Assembly: GCA_013398955.1 (NCBI GenBank) | Contig: VWPU01006293.1 | Location: 62,001-126,000 of the forward strand | DNA from: Callaeas wilsoni | Lineage: Eukaryota; Chordata; Aves; Passeriformes; Callaeidae | Length of the DNA: 64,000 nt | Direction: 5' to 3' | Shown: positions 50,520-62,800 of the stretch, in pieces | Layout: each line of letters begins with the position of its first letter | How positions within the stretch are numbered: position 1 is the stretch's first letter | Notes under the pieces: generated by a model | What the model saw: the letters and a program-made list of their open reading frames with translations, nothing else | What the model was told of the DNA's origin: nothing | Databases searched by the model: none | Program-made: the position numbers and the translations under genes

Positions 50520-50533
50520 AATCATTTGCCAAG

Positions 50534-50867
50534 ATGAGTGCTGAGGGATATCAATACAGAGCTTTATATGACTACAAAAAAGAGCGAGAAGAAGACATTG
50601 ACTTGCACTTAGGAGATATATTAACTGTGAATAAAGGTACCTTACTAGCACTTGGATTCAGTGAAGGGGAAGAAGCAAAGCCTGAGGAAATTGGTTGGTT
50701 GAATGGCTTTAATGAAACCACAGGGGAGAGGGGGGATTTCCCAGGAACTTATGTAGAGTACATTGGAAGAAAAAAAATATCTCCCCCCACTCCAAAGCCT
50801 CGTCCTCCTCGGCCTCTTCCAGTAGCACCAAGTCCTGCAAAAGCTGAATCAGAGAGTGAGCAACAAG
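50534..50867 (+). CDS. PIK3R1: PIK3R1 first coding exon: N-terminal SH3 domain of p85-alpha (partial gene)
   Basis: This exon encodes the N-terminus of p85-alpha, the regulatory subunit that binds, stabilises and restrains the p110 catalytic subunits of class IA PI3K in the cytosol and recruits them to phosphotyrosine sites at the membrane. It gives 111 residues plus one base. The start is the ATG of [16 protein letters not shown], with A at -3. Residues 3-79 form the SH3 domain. Visible hallmarks are ALYDY (10-14), the acidic RT loop EREEDIDL (17-24), the PI3K-specific insert around 34-52, Trp55, the [11 protein letters not shown] block with Pro70 and Tyr73, and then a proline-rich segment ([15 protein letters not shown], 82-96). 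The exon ends at CAACAAG before GTCAGT, in phase 1, as expected for p85-alpha. The RhoGAP-like, SH2 and inter-SH2 exons lie beyond the window. Identification is from the sequence itself; PIK3R2 and PIK3R3 are less likely because this segment is nearly identical to known p85-alpha. Confidence 0.97.
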
Positions 50868-53800
50868 GTCAGTATTTGGAAAGTGTGTGGTTTCAGGTAT
50901 TTTTGTTTCACAGTCTTGTCTGAGTGTACGTTCGTGTATGTAGCACCTGCTAGTCAACTTTTTTAGTGTACAGCTCATTTCAGTCAATTAAGAATAGTTT
51001 CTACGTTGTAATATTTAGCTCACACACTTTATAGTTTCATGTGATTTGTCTCAGGCACAGGGACCAGTGACTTATTGTGAAGTACATCTCACAGGTTGGA
51101 AAGTATGTTTATAATTCTGTACTGTAAAAACTTAAGTGGAAAATGAGCCAGTTAACATTTATTTTAGGTTTCTAAGAAATGGATAGAAGTGTTTCCTTTT
51201 GTGGTTCATCAAACTCTCTGTTGAGAAGGTTCTCAGTTAGTCCAATAATGTGCATTCTAAATAAAAGTATGTTCCTACCACAAATTTCTTGCTAGCAGAA
51301 AAGAATATATTCTGGTCGTGAGGGGATTACCTGTGGCATTAAAGGTAAGAATGAATATTTAAAAATGAACAATGAAAGGATAATAAAGAGAAATTCAGAT
51401 ATACCATTTTTGGGGGACATGGCATGCAGTAGAAAAAGATAGCCATATATAAAAGAAGGTTAAACAAAGGAAATATCTTCCTAAGTTGCTTTCTAATCTA
51501 TATTTGCAACAGTATGTTAGACAGAACTCAGAATTTTATCAGAACTCTTGTGTTAAGACATGAAACAAGTTTTCTCTTTTATAATTGGAAAAGCTTTGGG
51601 GTAAAGAACCAAAAGAAACAAAAAATCCCTTCCTCCAAGTGATTGTCTCCTTTACCTACTGACATTCAGGTAGTTGGGTTTTACAAATCAGTAAGCCAAG
51701 TACATTTTAGAATAGACTTTACAGCCTATTGGAGAAGTCTAGAGTGGCTTATATTTCTTCAACTTCTTATACTTCATAAATTCTCTTGGTTTCTAACTGT
51801 AGGAAATAAGAGTGGTAGTATGTGATCATGATTTTCAATGACACCATGGTGATGAATAGTATCATCACACTGCCTAGACAGAAATGTTTGCAGCATCACT
51901 TGCAAATTTGTGATATCAGTTTATCAACTTTCATCCCTCCATGCATATTATAAGTGTATATTCAGCTGTGCTGATAACCAGCAAAGACAAGGCCAGAAAT
52001 ATACAAAAATGTATGGGGCAACCAAGTTAACCTGGCAGAAGCATTTCTAGGTTGGTGGGGACTTAAAGAGTGAATCTGCACTGGTTTATATAGCAGTGTT
52101 CTGAAGGACTGTAGCAAGTGGTGCTTGCAAGTCTACAGGGCCTAGATGTAAATCATTGTTAGGATGGAGTTGAGGGCAGATGAGGGTCTAGTGGCATTTT
52201 AAGTTCTACTGTCACTATTTCTGAAGTCCTTGAGCTCTTAACTGCTAGTCATCGGAGCCTCATGTTTTCTTTCATTAGCATAGTTCTGAAAATGGGGTAT
52301 TTCCTTTGAAAAGAAAAACTATTACATCTTTGATCATTCCTTGTATTGGATATTAATGTGTGCTGCTCAGGTAACACTGACTCTTTTCTTAACCCACTTG
52401 TGGAGATAGTTGTCACCATCCTATGTAACTGCAGGATAACAGGTTTTTTTGGATAGACACCTCAATGCTGACAGGTCATTTTGACCAGCAGAGAATGGAA
52501 AGAAAATCCCATTCTTTACATGTGCATGCTGTGGTGAAGCAACAAGCATCCCAGCTTTGATGTTCATTGGTTAAAAAGCAGCGCTTTATAATTCTTGGTT
52601 TCTGTACTCACGCTTGCTTGATGCTTCTGTGCACAGCTCCATGCTGTGAACTGGCCACTGCACTGTGCTGGGAAGTCCTGGTGTTAATCTTGCTGTTTCC
52701 AAGCCTGCCCCAGGACTGTGTTTGTAACAGACATTTATGGGAGCTTCGGCAGCTGGGAGTTGCTTTGGGAAATTCTGCTGAGATTTGAGGGGCTCTGCTT
52801 ATATGTAACCTCCTATGTGACGTTTATTGCCTTTAGACAAAGTACTATTTACGTGCAATGTGTTTATTTTTAATACCATGGGACTGTGGGAATTGAAAAC
52901 AAGAAAATGTTCTGATTTAACTGGGAATCTTCATCTCAAAGTCTGCACACATAATCCTGCTGTGCTCTAAAATGTTTAAGAATCAGCTTGCAGTCCAACC
53001 TTGTTTTCTTCTGATAAAAAAAAAAAAAAAAAAAAGAGTTCCCATATCTGCTTTTGAATTAAAGATTTTAAGCTTCGTGTAAGAGGCTAGACACCTCCAT
53101 AATGCCCTAAGACTAGGGTTTAGACCCTCCTGGATAGAAATTTGGACTTCAGGCTTAATTACTGTTAGAATAAAGTATGCTTTCCTAAAAGGAATTAGGA
53201 AAAGTAATTATAAGTGGTCTCTTTACGGATCTTTTTTCTGAAGATATCTAAGGCAGAGAGTGCTTTGAAACACTTGGAAAAAATTTGGAAATGTTGTACT
53301 GAAAGAATATTATGAAAATCAAAACAAAGGTGAAATTTTTAAGTTAGCAGAATGCTACAAAAATTAGGGTAAAACCAGACGTGAGGGCAGAAATATAGTT
53401 CAGATAAAGAACAATGTAGCAATAGATGTTTGACTTCCAGGTGGCTTCACTATTTTTGTGTATGTTATTTGGGGCAGGGAATAGCACAGCTAACATTGTC
53501 CAGCAGCCAATGTAATGGACAGTAGTCCAAAAGATTCTTCCCAGGATGATACTTCCCTCTACACCCTTAGAGTGTATTTAAAATAAATTAATGTGTAGTG
53601 TGAAGCTTGCCTGACCAAATGCAGTCAAGTTTACATTTCACTACTTTATGAGTTAAAGTACTGTGGATTAAAATGACAAATAATTCGGGTACTGTAACTT
53701 AAGAATTCTTAAACGTACCTCAGTTATTTGTAATCTATATACTGTTTTAATTCTGTAAAGAGTCAATTCTGTATGTACCCCTCTTGCGTATCTGTTGAAT

Positions 53801-56800
53801 AAGAGTATCAGAAACTTGAGATTTCAAAGAATATATATACATAATCAAAGGAGTTTCTTCATTTTTGCCATATACCTAGGTTTAGTTTTTGAAGAAAACA
53901 CTTTTTAATATTTTCAGTACTCTTTAATACTTGATTATTCACTCTGAATGTTTTTTTTCCCTGACTTTATCACTTGCTCATCAATGTCCTGGCTGTTTCA
54001 TGTTAGATCTAATTTGCAATATTTAAGCACAATGCTGCCAGTATTCACAATGGCATGCTACTCATACACAAATAATCACAGAGGTCTGAACAGACTTTGC
54101 AGTCAATGAGGCTGGTGACATGGGCAGAGCTGCTCATCAGGCTCGTGTCTTACGCAGTCAGTCTTACTCAGAAACAAGGAACTTCCTAAATGTTAAAAGC
54201 CAATCTGAAAACAAAAACCCCATTGCTGGTGGTCTTAAATACCATTAAAACACTTAAATCTTTCCCCATATTTTTATTTTATTCATAACTTATTTAAGTT
54301 TCTAGAACCATTGGTTAAGACAAGAATTGGCATTCCTTGGCTGAAATTTTAGAACCGTTACATTTTGCCTGTCTTCCTCTTATCTTTGTCAATAAAGAGC
54401 TAGATTTAGTCTGATTTTGTGGGGATTTTTTTTTAATTGCATCTGAAAAGACATGAAAATAATGGAGAAACAAAAGCCCCAGGAAGTCTTTAGCACCTTC
54501 CAGTCTCAGGCCTGATGCGTGTCAGAGCTATAGCAAGGCAGATGTAATTCCTCTCACTGTTGTGAGGTTCCAAGTAGCCCAACCTGCCAGATTTTTTTTT
54601 CCACAAGACAAGGGTGCCTGGCTGCTGCTGGAAGGATTGAGGTACTAGCAACAGTGGAGACACAGCATAGGGTCATCTTTATTCCCCCCATTAGACATCT
54701 GAAGTTTATGTGAAGCAGTAAAGATTTTATATGATTGGGGTTTTTTTTCTGGGAATGATTTTTTTTTGAATTGAAGCTGCATCAGGCTGGTTCCTCTCGC
54801 TTATCCCTGTCTTCCTCAACTCTTTGCAAATAAAAAGTGCATAAGCTGTATGAAGTCCAGATACGTTTTGCAAACATTGATTCAGCTCATCTGATACGGC
54901 TGCATACATTTAGAGTTCATTTGTACAGTATCGTTTTCCTACCTGGTTTGTGAAGCCTGATCTTAAGCAGGCTTTGGAGCATAAAGCTTTGATTGATGGA
55001 CTGAAATACTCTCAGATTTAACTTGGAATGCTAAATTCTCACTTTGAAATGAAGATCAGATTGCAGAAGGGCAGACCAGAACTTTATATGAATTATTTGT
55101 CTGTTTTGATGTTTTGGCACTTCCTGCAACTTCCTGTGTAACTTAAAAGGGTTGTTTATGTTGACACTTTGTACTATTTCAGCTGATTTTGAGCCTAAAA
55201 ATAATCTGAAGCTCTTCCTTCTTGTGGTGAAGCTATAAAACAGACTTTTTTTTTTTAAAGAAAAAGCCCAAACTTTTTTTCACTCTTCTCCTAGAACAGA
55301 TACAGATCAGCAAGTTACACAAAGATAATGACACGGAACGTTTGGAAACTCTTTCCTTTCACCAACCAGGTTATGCAATATCTGACAGAGTTCCAAGCTG
55401 ACAGAGGGCATAAAACCGTTTGTGCATGGTTTAACTGAATGTGTTGTAGAATTTGTTTCTTTAATTTTGCTATAAAGCCAGTGTAGCAATCCATTTGTGA
55501 AAATTATTTACATTCGTGTATTGAGGGACATAAGAGTGAGTGAAATGCAGCGAATCTGGAGCCCCCACTGGGAAGAAAACAGTCATCTTGCCTGATTCAG
55601 GCAAATGGAAAAAGGAAATTATGGGATGAAGTGGTGAGTCACTATCTCATGACAAATACAAATGGTAAATATATTTACCTTTCAAGCCCGAGCCCTTGAA
55701 TTCTTTCTTTTTAGAACCAGTTTGAATATAAGCTTTTGCCCTGCTGCAGTTGTCAGAACTGCCTTGCAGTCATGACTTTTCACGTCAGTTGAGTTTGACT
55801 TGGGCTGAGAAATGGGGCAAGTTCCTGCCATAAAGCCTTGCCGGCTACTTGTGATCACATTTCTAGGCAAATGTCTAGCTGCCTAGACATTGTCTAGCTA
55901 GGTAAGTGCGTGCATCTGGAAACAGTGTTCTTGCCACCTGCTTTATCACTGATGATTACAAAGATTTTTGCAAGCTCCACTGAAGTGAGACAGAGCATTT
56001 TTTTTACAGTGATTGTACCAGGGTTGATAGTAACTAAAAAAGCCTTTGTAAGCACCACAGGAAGTACAGGGATAGGCTTTGCAAGTACGAGAACAAACTG
56101 CACGTGGATAGAGGGCCTGGGCAAGTTCATGGTTGATGCGTGGCCCCACCTGCTGGTACAGGAGGAAGGAAGCAGGAGGGAGGAAAGACCTTTAAACCCG
56201 GCGTCTTCCATGTTGTGTTTTAATCCTCACTGGATAAAAATTGAAATGAGAGAGAGAGCTTATTAAAATAATACTTCAATTGAAGAATAGATATTCCTGT
56301 GACAAATATATCTCTTGGGGCACACAGAACCCCCTTTTTAATCGTCAAAGGTGACCTTAGACTGCAAAGGTTTATGTGACTGAAATGAATCTTTTTCCCC
56401 CGACTGTATCGATCTAATTAATCTAATAAAAATAATGCCTTCTGTTACACATTTTGTATTAAGAAGCTGAAAGAATAAGACACTCCTTTTTTGATGCTGT
56501 AACAAATATTTGTCTGTTTTGTATCATACTGATTTTAATATGCCTTTCTACGATTACAACAGTGGCACTGTGTTGAGTGACTTTGCTTACTTTTACTTAG
56601 CCTTCTGTTATACTGATTTAGTGTGCTAATACCTTGTGCTGACATGAAAGCTGGGGCAGATGTAAAGCATGGCAAAGGTGAATTAGCCTGCACCTCTCAT
56701 TAGAATTATCTTGGTCTGGTCATGTAGCTGTGATCCAGGAACATCTGAAAAAAACCTTCCCTGGTTAGAAAATAGTTCTTTCTTAGGCTTGCATATGATA

Positions 56801-59800
56801 ACATCAGTTTGTGAGTTTCAGCAATACATGGTACTAAGTGTTTGCCAAGAATGGATCATTCAGCACCCTGAATGAGCAAATAACCGTGCCCACTTAAATA
56901 GTTGTGTGATGCCATATATGCATTCAGATTTTCTTGTGTGAAAGAACACAGGTCTGTAACTGCAGCTGGCTCTACACTGTTTCACATCTGCGTCTTACTC
57001 CAAAGCTGCTCTCCATGATGAACATCCATGAAATCAATCTGAAGGCTAGAATACAAAGAACTTCTTTATTTTCATAGCTAAGAATGACAAAGGGACTTAC
57101 ACAATATTAAAGACATGCTTATTTTAGCTGAGAATACTTTGGTGAGAATCTAAGTACTTGGGAGAACTTGGAGAGAATTTCTGGATTAAAAAAAAAGCAG
57201 TAACTCTGGTTAATAGTTGCTAACTTTTGTTCATGCTTTCAGTGAAGTGCATGTCTAAAATGCAATTCCATTTTGGGAATGGTCTCATTAATAGAAGGCA
57301 CCTGTGTAGATTTTTTGTTGGGGTTTTGGTTTTTGTTTGTTTTCTTTTTTTCCACTGTGTTGTAGAAATGCCTGCATCCTTGGACATTGCCTGAAATCTT
57401 TTCATAAAGTGTTAGCAGGTGTAACCTTTTGTACTAACTTGACTTGACTTTTTGTTCAGTCTTTTATAAATGCTGTATGCAGCAGTCCACAGGAATAGCA
57501 CCCAAATCTTTTTCTTTATTTTCACATGTTGACCCACTTTATAAAATAGTTTGCATGTAAGACAGCATTTAAAAAATTATATTTAAGCTGATGGCTTTTC
57601 AAGTAACAAGATCCTCAAGGCAGGTTTTCAAAAACACACTACTGCCCTGAGCCAGGGAAATATGTGATGCATATGGTTCTACACTTTAAAAGTATCTTTT
57701 GAGACTATCTTATAGTTCAAAACTGCTATGTAAACTGTGACATGAATGATGAAAAAGATCTTTAATGGTTCAGTTAGCTGTAAGACAATTTTCTCATACA
57801 ATCCACTAGGTCTGTTTGTATATACTCCTCATCATTTGCTGTGTTAGAACATTTCCCAGAGGTCAGTATCTGAGATAATTTCTTCACTTGAGATTGTGGA
57901 TGTTGAGGGCAAAAAGTGAGATCTGCCTTTGGTAGGTCTGAACATGCCAGTTTTCATCTGTGCTGGCTAATCACTTGGTGGCATCTGGGATGGGAAGATG
58001 CTCCTGCAGAAGGGAGACCTCTTGCAGGAATGGCAGTTGCTTAGAGTCCATTCGGGTTCCAGAATATCTTGAGCAGCTATTGTATCTTTTCAGTAAAATA
58101 GATGAGGTTGATTTTTCTCTGTGGGTTTTTTGCCTTTTTTCCCCCTTTTTAGTGTCTGTGTTGTAGAAAACCAGATAACTCTGCTTTCCTTGAACGTTTT
58201 GATGCTTCCTTGTAAAACACATGTACACTTAAACTTGTAAAGGTAGTGGCAAAAAGCCAAACTATTCCACTCAAGCACATTAGATTGGTATAATTCAAGT
58301 GGTCTCTACCTTGCTCTTTCTCCACTGTGGGCTTGCATTTATTGGATGCAGCATGTTTGAACACTGGTTCCATAGCCTCCTGCTCACCACCTGGGAAGGA
58401 AGGAAGAATAGTGCAACTTGAGATCCGTAGTCTGAGAGGGAATGCACCTCTGTGCAGGTTTTTGCTGGGATAGTTACCACAACAAGCTTGCAGGAGGCAT
58501 GGCTGCACCAGCTTTGTATGTCTTGTTTACAGATGTAACAGTGGAATTTATTGTTGGGGTTAGGAGAGAAAACTTAAGTGCTATCACCTATTTCTTCCAA
58601 GATCTCATCATCCTGCTTGAGTAACATTGGTAGATAGCAGATAAGCATGGAGGACTATTCTTGGCAAAGAAACTTTTGAATGGTACACTGCAAATCAATG
58701 TTTCAAAGCATGTTACGGCTTCTCCAGCAGTCTCTTTTAAAGAGAAGCTTCTTAGATTGTGGGGTTACTTTTTTATTTCCAAGTCCTTTTCCTCAGCTCT
58801 TTTTTGCTGGAGGTAGATGAAAGCACTTAAATTAGGGAATTAATGAAAGAAACCACTAATTATGCATCATGATAGATAAGGCTGCACAGCTGTATCTGGT
58901 TTCATTATCTCACTATCCAGGAACATTCCAGAAACAAGCAGTTAAGGGGAAAAATTTTCGATCTTTTTCCTATTTGCACATGGTGTCCAACACTGTAATC
59001 ACGTATTCCAGTCCTCTAGAGCTATTTTTTCATGCAAATTTCATTGCAGTTTTTCATGTGCTGTGCTTGGATGGAGACAGGAAAACGTCTGTTGTGTTTT
59101 TGACCTTATCATGGAATTGTCTGCTTGCCAAGACACAGCTGCTTGGCACAGGTGAGGAGCGGCAGAGACCATGGCAAAACCCTCCATCATTTCCTGCTTT
59201 GCTACTACTTGACAGGCACATGCATGAGAGGCACCTGCACTGATGTGGTCTGCAAAGAGCTGTGAGGTGCCATGACACCATGGGGTGCAGCGAGGTGTGA
59301 TCTGTTCCCTTGGCCTTTCAGTCTCTGCTGGTACATGAGTCTTCTGTGAAGGCTTATTTTAGGTACTTTGGAGTAAAATCTGTACAGATGTGTAAGTACA
59401 ATTTAGAGTATATTCTAGCCAGTCCAAGTCTGCTCAATTGTTCTGAAGCCAGAATATGTAGCTAGTCAGTAGCCTAAATAAGCAATTTTCTTAATAAGGA
59501 AAAGATTTAGAGAGGCCTTTTGCTCCAGTGCAAACCAGTTCTGGGCATAAACATTTTTCTGGTCATCCTTGTAATTTGGCCTCACCAATAGGTAGAATTT
59601 TAAGGAGCACATTCTAAACAGCACGTAGCAAAAATTTCTTAGGAAATAACAAAATAGGACCTCTGTTCATTGAGCGAGGGGTTCTTAAGGGCAGAGTGAC
59701 GAATGTTTGAATTCTCTTTGCTGTATTTATAATTCATTACTGTTGGTTGAAAGATTAGCATGCATTCCCCGCGACTTTCGTGTTTTTCTGACTTCCTCTT

Positions 59801-62800
59801 GGATTGAACTTAGTGCTGAGAACTCTCAAAACTTTCTGGTAGCCTGTGTAAACTGCAGCCCCCTACATAAAATGAGAGATTTTCACAATCCCCTTACTAT
59901 CAGGACAGTTTTGGGGGATAATATTAAGCTACTGGTTGAACAATGTTTACTACAGAGCAACTAGCATAAAATCTTGCTTCTTAGCAAGTTGAAAGCCTCA
60001 TCTATTTTTGATATTAAAACCTTCACTGAAAAAGCTAGTGGGCTGCTGATGCCTTCCAGAGTGATTTAGGATGCAGGACTTTGAGTTGCATGAACAGTTT
60101 AGCAAAAAAGGGGAAGACAGTTACCAACTGTTATGCTTTTTCTCCAGATGTTTCCTCTAAGACAAATATGTAGGGTTTTATTATGACACAGTAATTAGAC
60201 AAGAATGGTTGTTTTGTTGGGGGGGTTTTGTGTGGGTTTTTTTTTTTCTTCTCAATGTCTGTTTGAACTAAATACCCAGTCAATCAAATATGGTGGTAAA
60301 TTGTCTAGTAGTTTGGATGGAACATGCCCATGCTTGTTAATGTGAGTTGCTCTCTTCTAAATAGAGTATTAAAATCCTTTATTCAAAATCCTTTTGGATG
60401 CAAACTAAAAATAAAATTATTTTAAAGTACTGATGTTCTTGAACATATTATACATGGTTGAGGGTTTTTTTCCTTTATTTCAAGGACTTGTTCATACAAG
60501 AAGCCACAGGTTACTGTTCTACCTTCCCTTAAATTGGTCACAAAACCCATCCCAACTTCAGAAGAAACAGGATCAGACCTATAGTCAAGGTTTAGCAGCA
60601 TTGGGAAAAATCCCACAGTTCTTACTCTTAGTTCTGTTAGGCAAAATTCCCAATGTCTTTAGGGTTTGGAGCACAAACTAGCTCTTTTTGGAAGAGATTC
60701 CATAAACGCTGATGTAGAGAACAGAGTCTGACTGTCCTTTCATGAATTTTGAATGCAAGTAAAGGGAACTGATGTGAGCATCTCTTCAGAGGTCCTGGGC
60801 TAGTGCAGGGCATATAATTTCACCCTGTAATTTCTGTTTCGAGCTCATAACTTCTAGATATATTTAAAGCGTGTTACCAATAAGTCCAAACTGCTTCCTT
60901 TAGTACATATTTAGTGTAGATTACTTAACTTTTTATCCCTTTAATGTCCATTACATGGTAAGAGTTGTGAATTTAGTAGTAAAATGTTTTCATTTGGGAA
61001 ACTACATACATCTAATTGTATGTGATGATGACAGTATAGAGATTATTTTCACCAAGTTATGTTCTTCCGCTATATTCAGAACTCCTCACTGATGCATGTT
61101 AAAAATTTACTCTGGGCTGCTAGATAGTTTGGCAGGGCTGATTTTTTCCTTAGGGCTGCCTATTTGGATAACTAATGGGACAGTAATAGGGTTTTCTTAT
61201 AATTAAGGAAGTGATACGGTGACAGTTTTCCTTGTATATTCTGTTATCGTAACAAATTACTATATTTAGAATAAATACCAAGCTTAATCACCTTGATGTA
61301 TGTGCGTATAGACAATGAACTGCACACCACAGTGGGAGAACGTTAAGGTTTCAAAACTGCATCTAAAACTTGTGTTTATACATGCAAGTACAACTTCTTT
61401 TATTGTGTGCCATCTGATACAATTTTTTAGTGATACAGCTGTCTGACTCTTTTTCCCACTTATTCTTGCTTTGTTTTTTTCAAGGTCTTTACTGAATTAA
61501 AATTGCTTCATTCAGGTTGATCAGTTTGTGGTCTTAAGCCACCTGTTCTTCAAAGCCTTCAGCCTTCTCTCTGGAAACAGTTTTTTTCATTGATACTTCT
61601 GCTCTTTCCAATGATATGACTAAAAAGTGTTTCACAGAACTTCATAATGACAAATACTAAGTCATCTTAAGGACACTATTGTGGGCAAAGGTGCTACCAT
61701 GCTGTAAGGAATGAGGTAAACAAAACAGACAATTAAAAAGCTCATACAAACAAACCTACTGCTTTAAGATAGTTCAAAGTTAATCTCTTTGTCATAGGAG
61801 GGTCATGTGGATTTCACTTCAAAAAGGTGAACCTGGGGAGTAACTCTTGTAATAGAAGAACTCTAGCAGTTACATTTCATTGAGATAACTAAAACCAGGA
61901 ACGATGAATGCATTAGGTTTGACTCTGCAAGTCTTTATTTGTCCCAAGGAGTGAGTACCATTTTCTCACTGAGTGGCTGGCTTCAGTCAGTGTGTACTGG
62001 ATGTCCAAAACAATTCCTTGCAGAACAAATTTTCCTGGCATACCTCTTCCTGCACCAGCTGGAATCCAAATATAAGCATCAAAATAAAAAGAATTATTAG
62101 AATGTGAGTGCACAGATTCAACAAATACGGTAACATAATTTAGTGTTAGCTTACTTGTTTCATGATTTTGCAAATCTAGAGTTTCAAGTTCTCAGTATTT
62201 TGTTGTACATGTAAAGCATGCCTCGCAATAGAACATTTCAGCGACACGTGTTTTAAGTGGCTCTTGCTTTATGTTTTTATGGTGCATCTCTATTAGTTTC
62301 GAGGAGTTTTTTGTTGTATAATAGTTGTGATTCATAATACAGGAATTTTTCCAAATGGTGACATTACCTAGAAAATTACCATTCTTGAAACTTGATTTTT
62401 GTTTTTCTAATACTAATCAATAACTTGCTTCCTTGAAAGACACTTTTGCTCCCATCTTTATTTTGCCATGTAGTAAACTGCAACCTTACTTAATCAATAG
62501 GTGTGGCAGTGCAATTTCATCCTAGTATGACAAAGTTCAAAGTTTTTCCTGGATTACTCTATTGCTAACATCATACATGAGATTCCTCTTTCAGGAAACG
62601 CTAGTTTAGAAAGTAGAAGTCAAGACATCAAGCGTGGGTGGTAGATGAGTAATGGGGGAGGTATGAAAAAGACTCTTGACACCTGGAATGGTTATTCGTT
62701 AACTTTCCAGATACACTAGAAACGTGGAAAGAGTGTTCTGCCATGGAGGAATCTGTGCTGTCTTGCACTAGACCTCTCTGCCAAATTCAAGAAATTGGAA

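Larger units (their letters stand above)
50115..50533 (+). other. PIK3R1: PIK3R1 exon 2, 5'UTR part
   Basis: The start is taken from the strongest acceptor upstream of the start codon: a pyrimidine tract TTTCTCTTCTTTTTCCAG ending at 50114. A weaker acceptor-like site follows a T-rich stretch at about 50414 (TTACTTAAG) and would shorten the leader to about 120 nt. The leader contains four short upstream ORFs, listed separately. The main frame is open back to a TGA at 50489-50491 but contains no ATG before 50534, only a TTG at 50510, so there is no N-terminal extension. Confidence 0.55.

Noticed and set aside
50510..50533. N-terminal extension of p85-alpha starting at 50510
   Set aside because: The codon at 50510 is TTG, not ATG. 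The ATG at 50534 has A at -3 and gives the known p85-alpha N-terminus.
55894..56266. Frames of 105-118 codons on both strands in intron 2, one with several cysteines
   Set aside because: They overlap on opposite strands and lack any recognised motif. They do not correspond to a PIK3R1 exon, so they were treated as chance frames.
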